Below, piece after piece: positions 1-17,679 of a stretch of DNA of 64,000 bases. The position numbers were made by a program, and so were the translations under genes. Location: the NCBI GenBank assembly GCA_963965975.1, contig OZ014415.1, positions 6,205,001 through 6,269,000 of the forward strand, read 5' to 3'. This stretch comes from Xestospongia bergquistia. Taxonomy: Eukaryota; Porifera; Demospongiae; Haplosclerida; Petrosiidae. The notes under the pieces were generated by a model, which worked only from the letters and a program-made list of their open reading frames with translations, made no database searches and had not been told where the DNA came from. Position 1 is the stretch's first letter. The number at the start of each line of letters is the position of its first letter.

Positions 1-391
1 AGAACCCAGTGAGACCAGCATATTTAGTGACAAAAACCAAATTAGCTACAAAAAGGCTCACATCAATTGGCAAAGACGCAGCCAAAAATTTCATTCCTAA
101 ATGAATGAGAGTATAATACCATCCTTTATGTTGAGTTGTATCTTTTCCTAACACTACAGTATAGATATTGTTCACCATGATAAGCACTGCTAAAGGAAAA
201 GCAGAGAGGACGTCAATACTAGGGAAGATAGTAATGAAGTAAGACAGAGCACGTAGAGCTATACTATGTCCTGGTTCTGTAAATGGATCCTAGAAAAAGA
301 ACAAATAATTACACAATGTTGACTCATGAAATTATAGAACTGTATTATAACTATATCAGTCCTGTACCTATACTAATATAATATCAATGTT

Positions 392-422
<31 letters not shown>

Positions 423-2121
423 GGCACATATAAAAAGTATTTGGTATAGAGGAATTACAGCTTATATTGTACCTATACTTTACACATAGCTTATATTAAT
501 GTGTATACACAATATTGGTTATATAAGTCATTCTTGACATTAACAGTTAACACTAAATACAAATTCCAATAAAAATGCCATAACGCTAAACATTAACAGC
601 ATACTTTGAAAAACAGACATATTGTATCATTATTACTTCTACTATTGTAATACTATAAGCTGCTACTGTACATTGTGTATAAATCCATCTAATTCAACTT
701 ACCCAGTTCAGAGTACAAGTCTCAATGATACAGTCTCTAAACCATAGTGATGCCATTAGTCCAAGTAGCAGATAGCACACACCCAATGTTATGTATAATA
801 CATTAAAGAAAAAACCAAGCCACTTCTTTTGTCTTACAGGATGAGTAAGAGATGGAATAGCTACATGTAGAGAGTGAGCATATGTAAAGATGGGTATTGA
901 TATAAGCCATCCTTTGATGTCAAACTTAAAACTAATCTCTTCGAAATTTAGAGTGGCATTGATTATTGTAGAGGAGTTATCATCATTAGGATCTGAACAG
1001 GTCTCCATCTCATGTCCCTGAACCAAGTGAATAAGACAGTAGAGGACTATAGCACCTATAGCACAGAAATGTAACAGACCAAGTCCAACTTGGACCACAA
1101 TTTGCTCTTTTAATGATAAAAGAGAAAGAGGAATTACAATACAGGCAAATAAGAACACAGAGAATCAATATGTGTTACCACACCCATCTTCAGGAAATAC
1201 ATGTTCTTTAAAGTTTTCTCCTGTACATTCTTCTAATCCACCAAAGTTCAAAGGTAGACTGCTAGTCCAAGCTGACCCAGCTACTGTACAATATGCTATA
1301 CAGGCAAAGAAAGTTAAGACAGTAAGTACCAAGAAATATACTACTTTTAGCCAACGTCCTCCAAACAGTTCACACATTTCACTAGCTTCAAACTTCCGAG
1401 TGGCAGTAATACCAAATGTAGGTTTCTGATATGTTTTAGTAAGAGAAGAGCTGCCAGGCATTAGCGCTTTCTTAAAATCAGTTACACCCTATAATGAGGG
1501 AATACATATAATATATGTATAATTATAATTTAAAGGTATAAGGAGGTATCTAATTAAAGAAGTGAACTGAATGACACACATTGGTAGATTCCATTATTAT
1601 TTAGCAACATTACTCTACAATAACTGCTAATAAAAAGGCTTTACTGACTTGTAGAGTGTATTAATGTATACTCTGAAAATAAATATCAAATTTATTTGTG
1701 TAAACGTACTTAATTAAAGGACAGGCTCCAAAGGCAACAAAGTCCCTTTAATGACACAAGGGGGTGTTGCAAAAATGAAAGCTTATAAGTTTCATTTTGC
1801 AAAACCTTGTGTGTCATTGAAGGGCCTTTATTGCCTTTGGTACCTGCCCTGTAATTAAGTACATTAGCTGGCCATGGGCTAACTTACCTGTGATCTTGCC
1901 ATAGTTTCTAAAACCCAAATAGCACACAGCTATGACAGGAAGGTTATGAACAACATCGTTATTATCCCTGACAAGATACCACTATGGAAGTAGACATAAG
2001 CTATGGAAAGAAAACCAGTACCTAATGCGTTGTTGACCATCAAAAAGAATCCAAAAAAGATATTAAAAGCTCGAGGTCTACCATACTCCACTTTGTTTGT
2101 CTTTTGAAACCATTTAAGCAT
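1..2121 (-). pseudogene. TMEM104-like transporter copy A, pseudogene, 3' end outside window
   Basis: This is a tandem paralogue of the intact copy at 2287-4674 with the same three-exon layout: exon 1 2121-1888, exon 2 1488-703, exon 3 from 289 to beyond the window edge. Splice sites are conserved. Two nonsense changes are visible by comparison with copy B. TGG (Trp) has become TAG at 1930-1932 near the end of exon 1. CGA (Arg) has become TGA at 1162-1164 in the middle of exon 2. Each sits in otherwise well-aligned sequence, so the coding frame is recognisable but broken. The family is the amino-acid-transporter-like APC superfamily (Aa_trans, TMEM104). A folded-back MITE lies in intron 1. An alternative, that the stops are recoded or sequencing errors, is less likely because there are two independent ones. 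Confidence 0.85.
1706..1862. mobile_element. Fold-back MITE in intron 1 of TMEM104 copy A
   Basis: The two halves are imperfect reverse complements over almost the whole length, from GTACTTAATT at the left to AATTAAGTAC at the right, with a loop near 1781-1787. Key arms are CTCCAAAGGCAACAAAG on the left and its counterpart TTGCCTTTGGTACCTG on the right, followed inwards by TAATGACACAAG / CTTGTGTGTCATT. There is no coding capacity. The equivalent intron of copy B lacks it, so it inserted after the duplication or was lost from B. Confidence 0.8.
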
Positions 2122-2286
2122 TTTGTTCCACTCTACAGCTGCTATGGAATGTAATTACTTTTAATGACATCATGTACTTCCTTACTGCTACTAGTTAATT
2201 TGTTAATCACCGGTATTATTTTGTTTAATAACTACAAACTTAGATCTGGTTAGGTAATATTAATAATATTAAAATTAGGACAGAGG

Positions 2287-4674
2287 TTACTTCATGGTAA
2301 TACCAACAATAGTGACCACTAAAAATGATGCTGTAATGATACCAGTAATTATAACAACAATAGGAGAACTAAGAATAGGTAGAGAATAAAGTGTAGTGTA
2401 AGATGGAGCATCTTTACCACATAGAAATATAGAGAGTCGTTTAGTAAATGGTACTGATGAGGATGACAGTAGAGTGGTCTTCTCAGGAATATCACTGCTT
2501 GAATCATTTTCTTCAGCTTGTATGGCCAAATTTATGTCATACAATGTATGAGAAAATTTTTCTTGACAAACCCATTGTGATCGAAGCTGAAGCAGAACTG
2601 GGAAATAGAAACCGATAAAGAAACCAATAAGACCACCATACTTGAGGATAACAACCAAATTAGCTACAAAAAAGCTCACACCAATTGGCAAAGAGGCAAA
2701 CAAAAGTTTCATTCCTAAATGAATCAGAGTATAACACCATCCTTTATGTTGACTTGTATCTTTCCCTAACACTACAGTATAGATATTGTTCACTGTGGTA
2801 AGTACCACTAAGGGAAAAGCAGAGAGGACATCAATACTAGGGAAGATAGTAATGAAGAAAGAAAGAACACGCAGAGCTGTAGTATGTCTTGATTCTGTAA
2901 ATGGATCCTAAAAAAATTATGAACACAATGACAGAGTTAATACATCATAGCGACTAGGAATAGGATTGTATTCATTATAAAATGACAATCACATATACAC
3001 AACAATACACATGCATATTATATCAGTTATGAAAATAAATGATCAGTGCATGTACTATATATGATGTATCATTATATAGTCATATCTGCATGTTTATTCT
3101 ATATGTGCCATTATTAGACTAGCTATATGTAAACCCATTCTATCATTCTTGATTATAGTGTACTATAATACAGATGTAATATAAATGATCATGAATTAAA
3201 GAATTTAATAATGATCATTTATTGACTTGCATGTACGAATTTTATATTATATGTATAATTAAATTAGTGTGGTGAGAAAGTCTTACCCAGTTCAGAGTAC
3301 AAGTCTCAATGATACAGTCTCTAAACCATAGTGATACCATTAGTCCAAGTAGCAGATAGCACACTCCCAATACTACGAACAGTACATGAAAGAATGGACC
3401 TAACCACTGCTTGTGTCTTATAGGATGAGAAACAGATGGAATGACTGAATGAAGAGAGTGTGCATATGTAAAGATGGGTATTGATATAAGCCAGCTTTTG
3501 ATGTCAAACTTAAAACTAATCTCTTCAAAATTTAGGGTAGCATTGATTATTGTAGAAGTGTTTTTAGTATTAGGATCTGAACAGGTCTCCATCTCATGTC
3601 CCTGAACCAAGTGAATAAGACAGTAGAGGACTATAGCACCTATAGCACAGAAACGTAACAGACCAAGTCCAACTTGGACCACAACTTGCTCTTTTAATGA
3701 TAATAGAGTAAGAGGAATTACAATGCAGGCAAATAGGAACAGGCAGAATCGATATGCATAAAGACATCCATCTTCAGGAATTATGGGCCTTTTAAAGTCC
3801 TCACTTTTACATTCTTCTAATCTACCAAAGTTCAAAGGTAGACTGCTAGCCCAAGCTGATCCAGCTACTGAACAATAACTTACACAAGCAAGAAAAGATT
3901 GGATAGTAAGTAGCAGCATATATGCTACTTTTACCCAACGTCCTCCAAACAGTTCACACATTTCACTAGTTTCAAACTTGCGAGTTGCAATAATACGAAA
4001 TGTAGGCTTTTGTTCACGAGAAGTAAGAGATACAGGTTGGAAGTCACTTGGACTATCTGACAATAGTGCTTCCTCATAATCAGTCACTCCCTACCATAAG
4101 GAAACATACATTCAAAATGTATGAGTTATTGAGTAACATGAGAAGTGAACTGAACAAGGGAGCAGATTTTGGATATAACAATATTTTATATATCATTATT
4201 ACTTTTGCCCTTTAAGTCTAACCTATAACTTTTTATACAAGGAATGAAACTAACATTATCTATACTACACGTACTGAGTATGAATTATATTATTTATGTA
4301 AAAATGACAGAACGACATTAATAGCAAAAACTAGCTGAAAGAGGCTATTTAACATATGTATGTATCATGAGTTAGGGACTGTGCATGAGTCTGATCTCTC
4401 TCTCTATATTATGATTTGACTACTTTAGCTAACTTACCTGTGATCTTGCCATAGTTTCTAAAACCCAAATAGCACACAGCCATGACAGAAAAGTAATGAC
4501 CAACATTGTCAATATCTCCAGTAAGATACCTCCATGGAAGTAGACGTAAGGTATGGAGAGAAAACCAGTACCTAAACTGGCGTTGATCATCAAAAAGAAT
4601 CCAAAGAAGATATGAACAGTTCGAGGTCCACCACCTTTCTCTCTGTTTATCTTCTTTTGATTACATTTAAACAT
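2287..4674 (-). CDS. TMEM104: TMEM104-like multipass membrane protein, copy B (intact)
   Basis: Three exons on the minus strand: 4674-4438, 4090-3287 and 2907-2287, all phase 0 with GT-AG borders, encode 553 residues. The start is the ATG at 4674; the upstream TTG in the same frame is not used. Exon 1 has an N-terminal segment with NASLGTGFLSIPYVYFHGG, the typical first helix of amino-acid-transporter-like proteins. The middle exon has FETSEMCELFGGRW followed by several hydrophobic helices and a Cys-rich extracellular loop. The end of exon 2 and start of exon 3 (TLNW, then SFFITIFPSIDVLSAFP) parallel vertebrate TMEM104, a poorly characterised APC-superfamily member. About eleven membrane segments are expected. 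The likely role is a lysosomal or plasma-membrane solute carrier; the substrate is unknown. Tandem copy A downstream is broken. Confidence 0.8.
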
Positions 4675-5918
4675 TTTCAAGTGCAAACAAGTAGAATATT
4701 AGCTACTTCTAATGATTCAGCGGCGGAAAGAGGAATCAATGAAAGGGTTAAAAATAATCTAGTTCCGTGCGCTACTGTGTTAATCTGAACCAAAGGATTC
4801 GTTTAAGGCCATTGTTTTATAGAAGGACACTTCTTACTAATTTCTATAACTATCACTACTGGTGGAATAATAGTCTTAGTACTACAGATAACCATTTCGG
4901 CTTCTTATTATGGTTCATGTGACAAAGATGAGTCTATAATATTATAATTATGATATAATATATCAAACCTCCAGCTATCAAGGCACTGCACTGACTTAAG
5001 GAGATATACTTTGAACAGAAATGTAGATGTTGTAGAGAATATGCAATTTGATCAAATTATAAATTAACTATACCAATTATAAAACAAAAGAGTTAGACAG
5101 TATACATCATATAATTGTGAGCAGTATATATAGTATATAATATTATGTCCATCATAAATCTTATCACTGTAAAATCTCCATCTGCATGTATGTTATGACA
5201 GCTATAGATTATATACCTATTATACATTGTGCATTCATTCAATTTACTTTCTCCTATAGTATATGGACATTTATTACATTAAAATGCATTATTCAGCATA
5301 GTTGGCATTTCTTTTAAGTAGAAGTAATGATGGCAAGCACTGACTAACTGTTGTAATAAGTCTTTATATAGATGTCTTAGTCTTGTAAATAGTAAATGTG
5401 ACTAAAACAATCTCTATTAAATATTCATAGAAGTTGACTCTATGAAACCTTCCATATTATAAATGAACTATAATATAATGGCCATTTTCCCTCACATCAA
5501 TATGGTCAGCATTCTCCTATACCACATCAAAGTCATTAACACCCAACAAGACATCAAAGGTGCATGTGTTAATATTAATTATAGAAATGTGTCAATTTTT
5601 TACTGCCTTATTTATTGGGGCTACCATGGTAAGTGCGCCCATCGCCATGGCAATTCAAAGACATTTAGATTTTGAAGACTGGCATGGTCCAATCATCATC
5701 TGCTTGCTATGACAGTTCCTACAAGAGAACGAAGAGCAAACTAGTCTTGTATCAGTTTCATTATTCTTCTCATCCAGAGGTGACTAACCAAGATAATGTA
5801 TCCAAACAATTTGATTAAAGCTAAAAACCATAAGTTTCTGATAAATAATAAAAAGATTAGATTTATTAAGTGTCAAATGGTCTTATAAAAAGTGATTAAA
5901 AAATAAATAACTTTGTAT
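4675..5918. other. Spacer between the TMEM104-like and B4GALNT-like genes
   Basis: This AT-rich interval lies upstream of the TMEM104-like copy B start and downstream of the B4GALNT-like copy 1 stop. I see short unrelated open frames only, with no codon pattern, paralogue or domain. It should contain the TMEM104 promoter and the 3' UTR of the glycosyltransferase, but no specific signal can be supported. Confidence 0.5.
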
Positions 5919-8198
5919 TCAACAATAAAACTTGTTACTTCTTGAACTCCACATACCAACTTTACTATGTTCATAATGAAAATATCCAGGTGGACGACAA
6001 CGAAAAGCTTCATAACCTTTAGCTAAAGTCCTTTAAAATAACACCATCATAACTACACTATATAATAGTATGAAATACTCACTTATCAATTAAGTCCCAA
6101 TCTTCTCCACCCCATTTTGTGGTATACTTCTTTACACTAAAACCACCAACCTTAGTCCAATCACTTTTATACATACCAAATGGTCCATAAGTTCTATGCT
6201 CCCAAAAACCTATACAAACCATACAATAAAAGGCATAATACTAGTTGTATAATACTCCATTACCTTTTTTAATGACATTTCTTTCAGTAAAACCTCCAGA
6301 TAGTCTATAGAATATTGGAGTATATACCATTTTATTTTGTATTGTATGCTAGGAAGGAAATGTATATTATGAGATATAGAGATCATTTTCTTAAGTATGT
6401 CACTTATTATATATAAGAGTTAATAATTCACTGACCTTTCTGATAGCATCAATAAAGTTAGGAGGCATTGTAAGGTGCATATCATTAGTCATTACAATAC
6501 TGTTAGGATCCTGTATGATTAGATCAGTATATTATATGGAGTATATTATTATTACTAACTTTAACATAATCCACACCAGCTTGTAATCCACCAGCTCTTG
6601 AGAATTTGCCATCCAATGAGATCACTTTATACCTAAAATGTTGTATAAAGCTATGATCATGTATTGTAGTTATTTATACAATATCCATCATGGAGATTAC
6701 AGTATATACCTTGGTAAAGAGCTATTGGCTAGTTCTGCTTCAATGTCCATATCAGTACTTTTATAATCTACTATTACTAATTCAAACAATTGTTCATTAG
6801 TTTGTTTACAGATCTATAAGTATATCATACATTGTACATGTATATTGTAGGACATTACGACTTACATCCTCTAAGTTTTGTATAAGATGTCTCACCCATC
6901 CATGAAGATTTTTCACTAAATAAAAAGGTAGAAATATTTATTCTAAATTTCTCCTCTCTCTCTCTCTCACCTGCTATGACCATATAGACTATAACATCAC
7001 GACGCCATTGGAAATTAGATGTATGACATAATTTATTACTATCTTTAGGTAAATATACATATTCTGAAGTGTGGATTGTTTCATCTGTAAAATGTAAAAT
7101 AAAAAACTTAATGATATAATATGTATCTTACTTTGTCCATCTAGTTGTACATCCTATATCACATGATAGTCATATGACAAAAACAAATAATGACATGATA
7201 TAATAATGAAAAATTGTACATACCATCTCTAAGAGAAAACGTGATCCCAACTTTCCATTAGGAGTCTCTTCCAAGTAATGTAGTCCAAGTACTTTACCAC
7301 TGAGTAAAATAGAGATATATAAGGAATACTTTATGTACACTACAAGACTATGAATATGTAAACAAAATTTCATGTAAAAATGTCACAAAAATATATACCT
7401 ATAGTTTTTTTGAGCTTGAAAAGCAGTCTTATATAAAGTGATAATTTTCTTCACAGTCTAAAAAAATGAAAAGTTATCATAATTATGATTATAAGAAAGT
7501 ATGCATATAACATTATCATATCAACAACTATTAACATTCTTCAATAAACACTTACCTTTCTTTCAATCTTCTTACTGCCCCTATCAGATAAATATGTATT
7601 CTCATCATAAGGATAGATTGATGACTCATTGGGCTGTAATAGAAATGGGTGGGGTAATGGGTGGAGCTAAACATTACACACTCTTACCATATTCCATCCT
7701 GTATATGGTTTAATGCGCCTTTTCTGTGCATATGAAGCAGAGAAAGTACACTCTGGAAAGATCAGTAAATCAGTTACTATTAAAATAATTAAATACAATG
7801 TTATTTATAGTTGCCATGGTTACCATTTAACACATTATAGGTTACATGAGGTTTATAGCCTTTGTATTGAAATGACAGACTTGGTAGATCAGATGACATT
7901 AAATTGTAATCTAGAAATATATCAGATGTGGATTCAGTGAGAGAGGTATTGTTCCCTGTGAATTAGACTATCATAATATATACAATATCATGAAATATAA
8001 CGAACTCATTGCTAAATTAGAGGCAGGAATAGTTTGAAATTGTTTGTGTTTTGGTGGTCTCCACTAGATAAACAAAATTGATGTAATATAACATATTGTC
8101 TGTAGCTGTATACTGACCATAACATCTATATCAATTTTACCACTATAACCTTTAATGTGGAATTCAAAGTAATATAAACTATTTTTTCGTAGATAACT

Positions 8199-8241
<43 letters not shown>

Positions 8242-8897
8242 CAAAGGAGAGAGTAGCATGGTCAAACTCAAGTTAAAGTACAACTCACTTTATTGTTACA
8301 GGTAATGTAGTATTACTATTAAAAGCTGGTCTTTTCTGAAATAAGACAATAAATTACTTGTAATACATACAACTTTGGGTTACCTCTAGAGCATATGTTA
8401 ATTCTGATATTTTAACTAATGTATTAGGATTAGAGTCACTACTGAGCCAAAACTCACCACTAATAGCAGTATTTGCATTACGTACTATTATGAAGTCATA
8501 GTTACCTATAAAGAGAGAGAGAGATTATGTATATAATATATTGTATAGTACATGTATGGGGAAAATACTACAAGTATGATAATACATGTAGTAATACATT
8601 AATTACCTGTTGAAGGAGGTATTATAAATCCATATAGTTTGGCTCCAACATGAAGTATTCTATCATAAATCACATGTAATGTTGAACTAGTCTGTCTGCT
8701 CTATAGATATTAAATTGTAATTAACATATTAATTATAGGAGTTATATTACTGTTGGATTGTAAGGCCAGTCTTTTTGAAATCTCATATCATCAACAAGGT
8801 AGCCTACATAGGGTCCACATGTCCAACTGTCATGAATGACTTCACCTGTTGTTATCAAACTCTAAAAAATGAATATCAACATTATAAGTTAACTAAA

Positions 8898-8931
<34 letters not shown>

Positions 8932-10060
8932 AGATTACAATATAATAATATGTATGTATGTATTCCAGTACCAATGTAATGTATTTAGTGAGGTAGGACA
9001 ATCTTATGATAATTCATAACATATCATATTACCTTTGACTTATTAGTATAATTATTAATAGGCGGTGATGACTCATAGAACCAAGGGTTAAAAATAGGTA
9101 GCTTATTAGGAAGATGAAGACTTGTAGTGTCAAACCTCACTGGAAGAAAAGAGAATATAAATTTCTAATAAAAAACAGGGTTTGTATATACAGACAACTA
9201 ATTAAAACTCATTAACACATAATACATAGTACATACATTATATTATAGTAGTAGTAAATATTGTTAGTATTCAAATGTTATGAAGTCCATATCATGTGAC
9301 AACAAATATACATTTATTTAATTTGTGTGTTTCAAAAATGGCAAATTGGTTGCTACTATGAATAATAGACTGCAAAATAATAACATTGTTTTTGTATGGA
9401 CAAAATAAATTTGATGTATAATTTACTTATAGTGGTAAATTGGTGATAATACATTAGTATATACAACAACTCCTATATTTCATTGTTATTGATTAACCAG
9501 ATGGTAATAAATACAAATATTATATACCAATAGTGTCTAAAAGATGATATAAAATGAACCACTGGATTCACTATTCAAACTATATTGGGTATAGGAGACA
9601 TGGAAGATAGAAGCTTAGAACAGTTGAAGGTATCAAGGTCTAGATCCTTCCAGCGTTCATTCAAGAAAAAGGATCCCACTCAATGGTTGCTTACAAGGAA
9701 AGCTCAATATGAATGTTCAGCACATGAATAGCCTCTTAATAGTACACTCTTGTAAGTTTATGAGTTTTAAGTTTCACATGAGTTCAAAATAAGAAATAAT
9801 ACTTGTGAGCTGCTAGCTAGGGAGTGGAGCTGTAAATACATCTATATATAACCATAGATATATAATTTAAAGGTCTGGAATAGTTTTACTGGTTTGTATA
9901 TTAGAATAAACTTCAAGTTAAGCTCCAATATTTGCTATAAATACTCAACCCAGTAAAATGTATTAATACACAAATCATACTTACAAGCAAAGAAGATACA
10001 GCTGATGACTAATATGAGAACAATGACAGAAGTTATCTTAAGAGATCGACTAACGAACAT
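5919..10060 (-). CDS. B4GALNT3/4: B4GALNT3/4-like N-acetylgalactosaminyltransferase, copy 1
   Basis: The gene has more than twenty small exons on the minus strand, from ATG 10060 to TGA 5919. Exon 1 (10060-9985) gives a short cytoplasmic tail and one hydrophobic signal anchor, as in Golgi type II enzymes. Exons at 9139-9033, 8861-8751, 8700-8607 and 8505-8384 follow in phase. The last two of these encode a PA14-like segment with ISGEFWLSSDSNPN. The C-terminal half is a chondroitin-GalNAc-transferase-type fold: FELVIVDYKSTDMDIEAEL, then TNDMHLTMP (the D-x-H metal site of the family), GPFGMYKSDW and KWGGEDWDLID, ending with FHYEHSKVGMWSS. The predicted reaction is transfer of GalNAc from UDP-GalNAc in beta-1,4 linkage to terminal GlcNAc. 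One junction near 8005 was not resolved. The gene is tandem with copy 2 and separated from it by 285 bp. Confidence 0.85.
8199..8240. repeat. (GA)n microsatellite, copy 1 intron
   Basis: A roughly 40-bp GA run lies in the intron just upstream of the exon encoding YYFEFHIKG. The same intron of copy 2 has a 400-bp version. Confidence 0.9.
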
Positions 10061-10345
10061 CTTTGAAGGATTATACTTAGAAGTAATAAATAACTAGGCG
10101 TGGTTAGCAGCAATAATAGAAAGGCACCTCCCGCTAATTCATTGTATCACGTGACGTATTGGTTATAATAATAATTATAATTGCTATCTTAAAATCACAT
10201 TCTTGTTTTCAATGTTTTGTTGAGGAGCGAGATATAAATAACAATCATTAGTAAAGACAGTCGTACTGCCAGTATAATGAAATTTATAATAATTATAAAG
10301 AAAATTAATGATATAGTCTAAAAAGAACAAAATTGATTAATTTTA

Positions 10346-16799
<6,454 letters not shown>

Positions 16800-16904
16800 T
16801 TTGTAAGTTGAAGACGACACAACACCAATATTATAAGTTATTAGGCGGAGGAAAAATATTTAACTCTTCTTCTTCACCTGTGCTTGCAACCAGTGTTTCA
16901 GGAC

Positions 16905-16914
16905 TGCGCATGCG
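16905..16914. promoter_or_regulatory. NRF-1-like palindrome TGCGCATGCG
   Basis: The sequence TGCGCATGCG matches the core of the palindromic nuclear respiratory factor 1 motif (YGCGCAYGCGCR). It lies 106 bp upstream of the B4GALNT copy 2 start (minus) and 57 bp before the divergent USP-like exon (plus). CpG-containing motifs are rare in this AT-rich window. The function is inferred from the motif and position only. Confidence 0.45.
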
Positions 16915-16970
16915 TTACTTATTAAGTTATTATTAATAAACCGTGTATTAACGTAAGAATAACTCATTCC

Positions 16971-17133
16971 TTGTACAATTTCGAGACATTATTTCCTCCT
17001 GGGATAACTAATACGGCAAACAATTGCTATACTAGCAATGTCGTTCAATGTCTTCTGAATCATTCTGTTATTCAGTCAATGTTGGAAGAAATAAATGAAG
17101 AACACAGAATATATGAACAACGTAGGAAGTCAG
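16971..17133 (+). pseudogene. Orphan exon of a ubiquitin-specific protease (Cys box)
   Basis: The reading frame contains GITNTANNCYTSNVVQCLL, which matches the Cys box of USP/UCH peptidases (GLxNxGNxCYxNSxLQxL), including the catalytic Cys. The Gly before Asn-x-Cys is replaced by Ala-Asn. A Glu-rich helix follows, ending at a possible donor at 17134. There is no in-frame ATG (upstream stop TAA near 16952) and no further USP exon on the plus strand before the oppositely oriented HSDL2 gene. It could be the first exon of a gene with an unrecognised start, but more probably it is a relic. Confidence 0.55.
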
Positions 17134-17679
17134 GTACAACAATAATTATATATTATAATAACAACATCAGTACAAAAAAGAATATAAAATCAATAATATT
17201 AGTATAGTTTATTGGTTGTTAAGTTTTTTTGTAAAATATTTATTATGAATGACTGAAAAGTTACAGGGGGTGCACTGATCGCGAGCGGCAAATTTTAAAC
17301 CCTAATAAATGTTCATATATATTTATTATTCATAACATATCCTTTACTTGTAATGTGAGGCAGCAAGAATTTGCTATGAATTACTTAAATTATGGTACCA
17401 CAGGATGTGACTGAATGATTCACTATGAAATTATTATAGAATAAAAAGGGAGTGCTTGTACACTTCCCTAGATCAGCCAGTGGTTACAGTACAAATAAAA
17501 ATAATGAATTATTAATAAGCCAGCCAGCAAATAAAATTGTGCCAATAAGTTCTGGTTCTACTGGCAGACATCACTGATACAGGGATGTGGCAATCTTCAT
17601 TTTAACCCCATGTTATCTGATTATTTAATTGACCAATCAAATTTCATAACTATTACAATAATACAATTTGAATTTCAAA
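17134..17679. other. Spacer between USP fragment and HSDL2
   Basis: AT-rich sequence with no recognisable exon, repeat family or RNA gene. It contains the 3' UTR side of HSDL2. Confidence 0.5.

Noticed and set aside
8887-8935. CA-rich repeat considered as a CRISPR-like or regulatory array
   Set aside because: A simple CT/CA microsatellite; no spacers. No CRISPR array was seen anywhere, as expected for a eukaryote.
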